In this document: positions 56,992 to 64,000 of the stretch, piece by piece
Layout: each line of letters opens with the position of its first letter
How positions within the stretch are numbered: position 1 is the stretch's first letter
Assembly: GCA_905182995.1 (NCBI GenBank)
Contig: CAJJDP010000030.1
Coordinates: 66,747 to 130,746 of the forward strand
Length of the DNA stretch: 64,000 nucleotides
Direction: 5' to 3'
DNA from: Paramecium octaurelia
Taxonomy: Eukaryota; Ciliophora; Oligohymenophorea; Peniculida; Parameciidae
Notes under the pieces: generated by a model
What the model was told of the DNA's origin: nothing
Database searches by the model: none
The model's input: the letters and a program-made list of their open reading frames with translations, nothing else
Program-made: the position numbers and the translations under genes

Positions 56992-59737
56992 ATGAAATTA
57001 ATTACTGAAAAATAATTGAGAGAATTTTAATAACCAGATGAATAGGAACTCGTGCTACTGGAATTATAAAGGGAGATAATTTTTAAATTTTTGAAAGATA
57101 ATGATTTGAAATCAAAAGCAATCAGAATTTAGAATTTAATGATTGTAATAGAGTACTAATATGATCTTAAAAACTATCTGATTTTGGATATGATGTTAAG
57201 AACATTAAGACATCAGTGATCCATATTGCTATCAATTTGATGATTTGGAGCTCAGAATATCAATTATTTTGGTGGAGTTGGGGGTGATGTATTGAAAATG
57301 TTTATTATATAAATTATAATCAAATAATGTCTTAAATTGCATTAAAGTGGGAGATTCAACGTTTATAAGGAACTTTACCAAATAAAATAACGAATCCTTG
57401 CACATTTTATGAGGATAATTTATATTTAATAGTTGATAACTACAAATAGAATGATTTGTATAGTTTAAGCTTGATTGATTTTAAATGGCGGAAATTATAC
57501 AATGGAATTCCATTTAAGGCTAGGTGACAATTGAATATGAACAATAGATATAATAGTTAATTTGTGATGAGTTAAGGAAAAATATATTGTTATGGTGGAA
57601 GTATAGATATCGAAGGGACGATTTTACTTGATGAATTTTTGGAAATTGATGTTGTACAATTGAAATTCCGTTAAATAAAAAGCGCTCCGACAGGAAGGGT
57701 TGAACACAGCATGTGCTTGTATAGGGGTTAGGTATTAATAATTGGGGGAAGGACTCAGAAGAAAATTTTTAATGATTGTAAAACGTACACAATAGGAGGT
57801 GATAAGTAAAAAAAATAAATGTATTGCATTAGATGGAATCAAATAGAATTCGAACCTGCACATAGATTTGGTCATTAATGCACGGTTTATGAGGACACTA
57901 TAATAGTAACTGGAGGAAGTGATGGACAAATAATATTGGATGATGTTTGGCTCTTGGTTGATCTGCGAACTTGGATAAGGTTGGAAATAAAAAACCCACT
58001 CTCAATATTCAGACATCAAGCAGCATTGGCTATGAAAGAGTATTTAATAATATTTGGAGGCTGCACATTCGATGGCAAAAGATGCAATGATAATTTCTAT
58101 GCTCTAAACATAGTCACATTGAAATGGATTGAACTACCTAAAGTAAGTAGACATCCATACCCTCGTGTACAACACACAATGCTCTGTTTGTTGCATTAAT
58201 CTCGAGAGGATATTTTAGTTATCGGAGGTTTGAATTACCAGGATCTCTCAATTCTTAATTTTTCTCAAGTAACTATTAAGTTTTAGATTAAGTTAAGATG
58301 GCCAACTTGGTCGATCTATAACCTCAATCATCATTAGTGAGTTATCGCAGTCATACAGTAGAGAGAGAGGAATTTCTGTAAGACATTCCATTGGAAGTTC
58401 AAAATATAGAAGAAGGAACTTCGTTTTTGGAATTAGGAAAATATTACGAGTGGAAGATCGAAACTAATTAAGAGATGTAAACGTATAAATGACAATTAGA
58501 AAGTTCACTCCTAGAACTGGTCACTCGGTAGTGCAATGCTAAGAAAATCTCTATTTATTTTGTGGGTCCGATGACACTACTATAGTAAATGATATGCATT
58601 GTTACAATCTATTTAAGAAGTAATGGGAATAAATTCCACCCAAAGGGATACTTCCCTCTCCAAGATCAGGTTGCAAAGGAGTGGCATACCAACATGACAT
58701 TTATTATTTTGGAGGATATACTAATAGAAGGGGAGAATACTTTAACGATCTATATGTTTTCGATACAAAACTACGCTAATGGAATTAGATCAGAACAACC
58801 AGAGAAATTTAACCAAGAGTTGATATGTCTCTGGTTATAAATAATGAAAAATTGTATGTTTTTGGAGGGGCAGATGGTAGTAATAGATTTAATGATTTGC
58901 ATTGCTTTGATATTCAAAACAACCATTGGGTTAAGTTGCAAACTCATGGATAGATTCCATCCCCAAGATTTGGCCATACAGCAGAAGTATATAAAAATCA
59001 AATGTATGTTTTTGGTGGTTGGGATGGTTTTAAGACTTTGGATGAACTTGTATTATAATTATTAAAATTTAGTATACTTATTCATTTGCTTCAAATTATT
59101 GGTATTTAGAAAAGGTTAGAAATAAGCCTCCTTCTCGTTATAGACATAGCAGTACAATAATAGGATATAGTATTTACATTTTTGGGGGAGTTGATGCTGC
59201 TATGACTCGATACAATGATCTCTATGAGTTTAATTGCGAACTAAAAGAATGGAAGTTTATAGAAACAGCAGGGAACACTCCTTCTGCAAGAACGTTTCAT
59301 CAATTGTGTTCATATGAAACTTCAATTTACTTAATTGGGGGGAATGATGGAACTAAAAAAAATAATGATATGTAATTTTAATATTCTTTATCATTAAAAG
59401 GTACTCAATTTAAGTATTTGATCATAGATTCAGTGACTTGTCCAGCATTTCACAATTAGATATTCAATCAAATTTTATTCCAAAAGAAAATGGCTTAATC
59501 AATATCCTGAAAAATCAGGTGTCCGAATTAGAGTAAAGATTAAAAGAAGAATAAGAATTCAACTTGTGTTAAATTTGCCAATCTAAAGATATTAATTCTG
59601 TATTTTAAGAAGATTGATTTTAGGTCTTTTTGGAATGTGGTCATAGATTTTGTTGTTATGAGTGTTCAAACAAACTTGAGCTGTGTAAAATATGCTTAAA
59701 GAAGCCGAACAGGATCATTAAAATATATGTAGTTTGA
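56992..59737 (+). CDS. Kelch-repeat protein with C-terminal RING finger (probable E3 ubiquitin ligase)
   Basis: ATG 56992 (MKLITEKQLREFQQPDEQEL), TGA 59735-59737. After a helical N-terminus, two sets of kelch blades follow. The first includes GKIYCYGGSIDI, VLIIGGRTQKKIFND, TIIVTGGSDGQI and YLIIFGGCTFDGKRCNDNFY. The second includes NLYLFCGSDDTTIVNDMHCY, DIYYFGGYTNRRGEYFNDLY, KLYVFGGADGSNRFNDLHCF, QMYVFGGWDGFKTLDEL, SIYIFGGVDAAMTRYNDLYE and SIYLIGGNDGTKKNNDM. The C-terminus is a RING: LCQICQSKDINSVFLECGHR then FCCYECSNKLELCKICLKKP, with all eight ligands. Introns include 24 nt near 57525, 23 nt at 58476-58498, 23 nt near 59050 and 24 nt near 59601. The first roughly 300 bp after the N-terminus were not fully spliced. 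It presumably recruits substrates by the propeller and ubiquitinates them. Confidence 0.78.
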
Positions 59738-59865
59738 CTTTTTTAGCAGTATTTATATTCTTCATAAAACATATTTGATATTTGTATTAAATTTTGCATA
59801 TACCATTTTGATACCTATTAATGAATTAAGATGATTTTGATAAATAAAATTAATATTATTTGCCA

Positions 59866-61671
59866 ATGGATATCCAATAGAAGATTGCCCATTATTATGA
59901 GACTGTCCTTTCCAAAACTCATCTAAGAACCCTACTTGATAACGATGAGAGAAACAAGCATTTGGTAACAGAATTCGATGGAATTTTGTTGGATTATTCT
60001 CACGAAAAAGTAGATGCCGAGTTGATTTCACAATTCCAATAATTAGCTGACAACACAAATCTTTTTGCTACACTCAAAGATATCTAATCAGGAGTATTTG
60101 AATTAATTATTATAAATAGATCAAATTTAATTCCACTGAAAATAGAGCAGTATTACATACAGCCTTGAGAACACCAGAAGCTTAATAGGTTATAGTGGAT
60201 GGCCAAAATGTTATTCCAGATGTCTACTAAATTTTGAATAGAGTCAAAACATTTACAGAATCTGTTCGATCTGGAACATTTTTAGGATACACTAAAAAAT
60301 AATTGTTAAATACAGTTGTCATTGGAATTGGAGGAAGCTATTTGGGAATCGAATTCATTTATGAAGCCTTAAGAACACATCATGAAGGACAATTGAAATC
60401 TAAGGGTAGGTAATTAAGATTTTTGGCAAACGTTGATCCCGTTGATACAATCAGAGCATTGCAAGGTCTGAATGTGGAGGAAACCATTTTTGTCATCAAC
60501 TCTAAGACATTTACAACTGCTGAAACAATTATGAATGCAAAAGTATGCAGAAATTGGATTTTAGAATAATATAAATTGTTGGGTCATGAAAATGCTAAAG
60601 TATTTGATATTTAAGTATGAAAGGAAATATTGGAATCCCATTTGACAGCTGTATCAACCAACCTGGCAGAAACAGGCAAATTCGGAATCAATGAATAAAG
60701 AGTCTTTGGATTCTGGGACTGGGTCGGAGGTAGATACAGTGTCACTAGTGCTATTGGAGTCCTACCATTGAGTCTCTAATTTGGTTATGATTATATTGCC
60801 TAAGTCTTAAATGGAGCTCATTCTATTGATTAACATCTTGTAAATGAGAAATAAGTTAGCAAAAACCTACCTGTTCTCTTGGGATTATTGGGATGGTATA
60901 GAGCAAGCATTTAAGTAAATATCTAAATAATTATTATAGAAATATCAAGCTTTGGCTTTGATTCCTTATGCTTAATGCTTATTAAGATTCCCTGCTCATG
61001 TCCAATAAGTTCATATGGAAAGTAATGGTAAAACAGCACTTGTTTATCCTGATAAGCATGAGTAATATTTAAAATCTGCCTGTCCATTTATTTTTGGTGA
61101 ACCAGGAACAAACTCATAACATTCCTTTTTCTAATTGATTCATCAAGGATCATAAGTAATACCCTGTGAATTTATTGGTTATGCTAAATCCTAAGCTGAA
61201 ACTGGAGCATCTAACCCAGCAGCTGTAAGAGATTAGCATGATGAATTGATGTCTAATTACTTCGCTTAAGTTGATGCTTTAGCAAGAGGAAAGACAAAGG
61301 AAGAAGTGGTAGCTGAAGGAGTTAAAGAGGAATTATAACATCATAAAGTATTCCCTGGAGACAGATGCAGTTTACAAATACTATTCCAAAATGAAGCCAA
61401 TCCATATAACGTCGGATAGTTATTGGCTCTCTATGAACACAGAGTTCTTGTTGAAGGGTATAATATAATTTATAATCTTAGTATTCTTTGGGGAATCAAT
61501 CCATTTGATTAATGGGGAGTCGAATTAGGAAAGGTTCTTGCTAAAAATGTTAGATCAGTTCTATTAAAAAATGTTGAGAATCATTAGAACTTAGATTTTA
61601 CAGGATTTAATGCTAACAGCGCTACCAAAAACCTTATTAGTCATTATAGAGCATTTTAAGGAAAATAATGA
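59866..61671 (+). CDS. GPI: Glucose-6-phosphate isomerase
   Basis: Glycolytic enzyme interconverting glucose-6-phosphate and fructose-6-phosphate. ATG 59866 ([20 protein letters not shown]), TGA 61669-61671. Landmarks: [70 protein letters not shown] signature 1 in [69 protein letters not shown], and signature 2 in [20 protein letters not shown]. Introns include 26 nt near 60091-60116, about 36 nt near 60616-60650, one near 60915-60945, and 24 nt near 61458-61481. Length about 560 residues, normal, and catalytic blocks are intact. Confidence 0.94.
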
Positions 61672-61865
61672 TTTATAATATATGCATATTCATATCAGAA
61701 AAAGAATTATTGTTATTATTAGAGTATTATTTACCCTTTACAATGATTTAGCTACTTTTCATATTTTCTATTTATTACTAAAATAATTATTTAGAGTTAA
61801 TCTTTCAATTTTCTGTTTAAATTTATTAACCCTGTTATTTAAATTATAAGAAAACTCATAATAGG

Positions 61866-62722
61866 ATGTCAGTATTAAATTACAGGTTATTTGTAAAAAC
61901 CATAGGATAATTCCTTTATAGGATGGTTATCTGTGTAAACTACTTAAGTAGAACCAGCATTTTTCATTGATTTTAATTTTCATTTATGTAAGTTATTGAT
62001 TTTTTAAATTATTTATTATATTAAAAATTAATAAGCATATATAGAAAATGATTCTAAGCTATGATTTAGTGTTAGGAGATCAGTATATTTAAAATATGAT
62101 GTAGACCTAAATAAATTTAGTTTGAACTCAACAGTTTCTGCAATTGCTTTTAAGAAGGGGTATTTAAGTAATATTGCTTGCTTCTTAATTTTGCTAATTT
62201 TTGGATTTATGGCAAGTATTCTATTAACTCCAATTGCAATGTTACTGTAATTTGAGAATAATTATTAAATAATAAAATACTTATTAAATTTATCAAAATT
62301 ATAATAACAAGAACTTTAAGTCATAAGTAGTTTGATTAAATGAGTTTAGATGTTCTGCATCCATCAAGTCATAGGGGGTGATGAAAAAGTTTATCATGTA
62401 TTAGGAGTAACGGACTCACATTAATTTTATCACATTAATTTTATATGATGTCATTCAAAATGGAGAGTTGAGAATCATTTTAACAAAAAGAATAGATATA
62501 GAAATTTCATTATTGATTTTAACATTAGGAGTATTGTGGTATAGGATTATTGAGATACTCACTTAATAGTAGATGGATTATCATCAATATTACAGTCCTA
62601 ATATCACAATTCCTGACACTTGGACTGATTATTTAGAGAAATTTTCAAAAAGTGAAAATATTCTAAAATGTCTAATTTTAATAATTTTGCGAATAAAAGT
62701 ATACCGATAAAACAATAGCTGA
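61866..62722 (+). CDS. Possible multi-exon membrane protein, unresolved
   Basis: A chain of protein-like + strand exons: from ATG 61866 (MSVLNYRLFVKTIGQFLYRM), VEPAFFIDFNFHLCKLLIF, then VYLKYDVDLNKFSLNSTVSA followed by a strongly hydrophobic IACFLILLIFGFMASILLTP. After a possible 30-nt intron near 62313-62342 come GGDEKVYHVLGVTDSHQF, then YDVIQNGELRIILTKRIDIE, ISLLILTLGVLWYRIIEIL and YHQYYSPNITIPDTWTDYLE. The pieces lie in different frames and not all joins have convincing introns, so this may be a real gene with missed introns or a decaying one. Two to three membrane segments are likely. No family recognised. Confidence 0.3.
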
Positions 62723-62897
62723 TTGGAAGGGTACAATATATCTATTAGGGTTAGGTAGAGGATCAACAATCCGTACTGAAGTTCCTCCATCATTCTGTTA
62801 ATGTTTTAGTGAAAATGGATCCAGCAGATGGTGAATTCACCCTGATTTGCTATTGACTGCTGATAGTGAAGTGGCAACTGAATTATGTAATGAAAAT
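62668..62897 (+). CDS. Doubtful short gene or exon
   Basis: From ATG 62668 (MSNFNNFANK), across a 20-nt GTATAC...AATAG intron, the frame reads DWKGTIYLLGLGRGSTIRTE and PPSFCQCFSENGSSRW. It then meets a TGA in a stretch that otherwise continues in the same frame as HPDLLLTADSEVATELCNEN. A 36-nt GTGAAT...GATAG segment could remove the TGA but would also delete part of that sequence. The tail overlaps the 3' end of the PHD gene on the other strand, so at most one of the two 3' ends is right. Confidence 0.25.
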
Positions 62898-63840
62898 TCA
62901 AGATTCTTTCAGCTTCAAAGATCGAGAAATTAGAAAGAAATTTAGATTCAGAGCTATAATTAAATAAAACTGGAGATTTTGAAAATATTATTAGACACTT
63001 TCATCTTCTAAATACCAATAAATTTGATTGATATCTTCATTAACAGAGCAGATAAGGAAATTCTTAACAGTTTCTTGCTTCATCAAAACATTGAATATAT
63101 TTGTAATATAATATAAAAATAAAGTATATACATATTTTTTCATTATTTCATTAAAGACATCATTTTTTAAAGATCTACCTAGATTTCCTCTTATGTAGCC
63201 TACTAACAAAATCCACCTATTATATTATTTTGAACATCTACCGTTTTTCTTAAGTAATTCTTCAAGATAAGATTGCTTACTTGATGCGGATGGACAATAA
63301 TAAAATTATTGCACATTAGGTTAAATATTATGTTATGGTTATTCATTTGGGTTATTCTGTCTTCGATTCATCTTTTCCAAATACTTAAGAGCTTTTTTGT
63401 TCATTATTCTGTAAGGGGCTTTTGAAAATCTTTGTTTTTAATCCTCGATCCTACACCATGGACAAATATATTTATATTTAGTATCTTCCACCAAGATATC
63501 AATTTAGGAAATACCATTTTTTGATTCACATTATAAATGAGTCTAAACTACTATAAATAAATATAATACCCATTTTTCACATCCATCCTGATCACAGCCT
63601 ATCCATTTCTGACCATCCAAAAAATTTTAATTGTCATCAGAATATACCTTAATTTTCATGTAAAAATAATACTTATGCACAAAAATAACAGCACTTCTTT
63701 TCATTATATAAATTTAAACATTCTTAACAAAAAAACAGAGTTTAATTGCTGAATTTAGCTGGCCAAACTTATGTTTATTCGTTTCTACAATATTAATTCA
63801 TGCAATCATCTTCTTATTGCTTATCTAAATCATCAATCAT
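62898..63840 (-). CDS. PHD-finger protein with an extra upstream zinc cluster
   Basis: ATG complement at 63838-63840 (MIDDLDKQQEDDCMNQYCRN). Zinc-ligand-like residues occur in series: CMNQYC, FFCQEC and CCYFC. After a 25-nt intron near 63636-63660, comes the core PHD pattern WIGCDQDGCEKW. After a 27-nt intron it continues THLQCESKNGISQIDILVED and KYKYICPWC (C-C...C-C-W-H-C...C-C). The rest is Lys/Asn/Gln-rich with helices (YRIMNKKALKYLEKMNRRQ; LEELLKKNGRC; LVGYIRGNLGRSLKNDVFNE). Read in code 6, the frame continues to TGA 62898-62900; an earlier end through an unseen intron is possible. PHD fingers read histone H3 tails, so a chromatin role is likely. It reaches its start 160 bp from the window's right edge. 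Confidence 0.65.
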
Positions 63841-63847
63841 TTCAAAA

Positions 63848-64000
63848 TCAATATATTTAAATAAGACTTTTTATATTATTTTATTTTATCAAACTTATAA
63901 TTGAATTATGTAATTATTGAATATAATACTCCTAATTCTTAAAATTTATTATCTAATATGTCTTCATAGTCTCTATAAAAGTGACATCTTATTTATGGTT
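63848..64000 (-). CDS. Possible 3' end of a gene entering from the right edge
   Basis: Complement frame open from the window edge to TGA 63848-63850, with sequence such as TFIETMKTYQIINFKNQEYY. Only 51 codons, AT-rich and unrecognised. It lies 7 bp from the PHD start, on the same strand, which would be unusually close. Confidence 0.2.

Noticed and set aside
57936-59065. Several short ORFs on both strands across the kelch region
   Set aside because: They are single exons, pieces between Gln (TAA/TAG) codons, or antisense shadows of the one kelch-RING gene.

Overview
The window looks like macronuclear DNA of a Paramecium-like ciliate. Genes read cleanly only when TAA and TAG are translated as glutamine and TGA is the sole stop (nuclear code 6). 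They are cut by very small introns, mostly 20-30 nt, GTA...TAG. The DNA is strongly AT-rich and genes are packed tightly, often 20-150 bp apart on either strand. Most standard-code ORFs are therefore fragments or shadows, and the calls below come from reading with code 6 and splicing by eye.

Layout. 1-3.7 kb: a 3' gene end, a small protein, an interrupted thioredoxin-domain gene and a Gln/Arg/Asn-rich protein. 3.8-6.5 kb: importin beta-1. 7.9-11.1 kb: a divergent pair of unknown genes (duplicated across a one-base N gap) and a coiled-coil protein. 11.4-16.2 kb: SRP54, a long coiled-coil protein and a small unknown. 16.3-19.5 kb: a coiled-coil gene duplicated across an N gap. 19.6-20.6 kb: an RsuA/RluB-type pseudouridine synthase. 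20.7-30.9 kb: five identical copies of an 833-bp AT-rich block around the axonemal gene CFAP70, with partial duplicates of the neighbouring genes. 31-33.5 kb: a RAP-domain protein and a cytochrome b5-domain protein. 34-39.3 kb: clathrin heavy chain. 39.3-45.8 kb: WD40, ankyrin, TMEM216-like and NEK kinase genes, all on the + strand. 46-48.9 kb: an E2-like (UEV) protein, a cyclin-like protein and ribosomal protein eL32. 49-55.7 kb: an importin-7/8-like receptor, a coiled-coil protein, a one-finger C2H2 protein and a CLK/LAMMER-like kinase. 57-61.7 kb: a kelch-RING protein and glucose-6-phosphate isomerase. 61.9-64 kb: uncertain membrane-protein exons and a PHD-finger protein.

This is an ordinary eukaryotic housekeeping and ciliary gene set, with no operons. 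Shared themes are nuclear transport (two importins), membrane traffic (clathrin, SRP54, UEV) and cilia (CFAP70, TMEM216, NEK, coiled-coil proteins).

Five single-N joins (9172, 17691, 22006, 28602, 30043) are each followed by sequence already present before the join. Those duplicates are most simply unmerged contig overlaps. The exception is the 833-bp block: its flanks imply two inverted genomic copies around a 4.1-kb CFAP70 segment, and both orientations of that segment are represented. It is the most unusual structure in the window. No virus-like element, transposase, CRISPR array, rRNA or tRNA was recognised.
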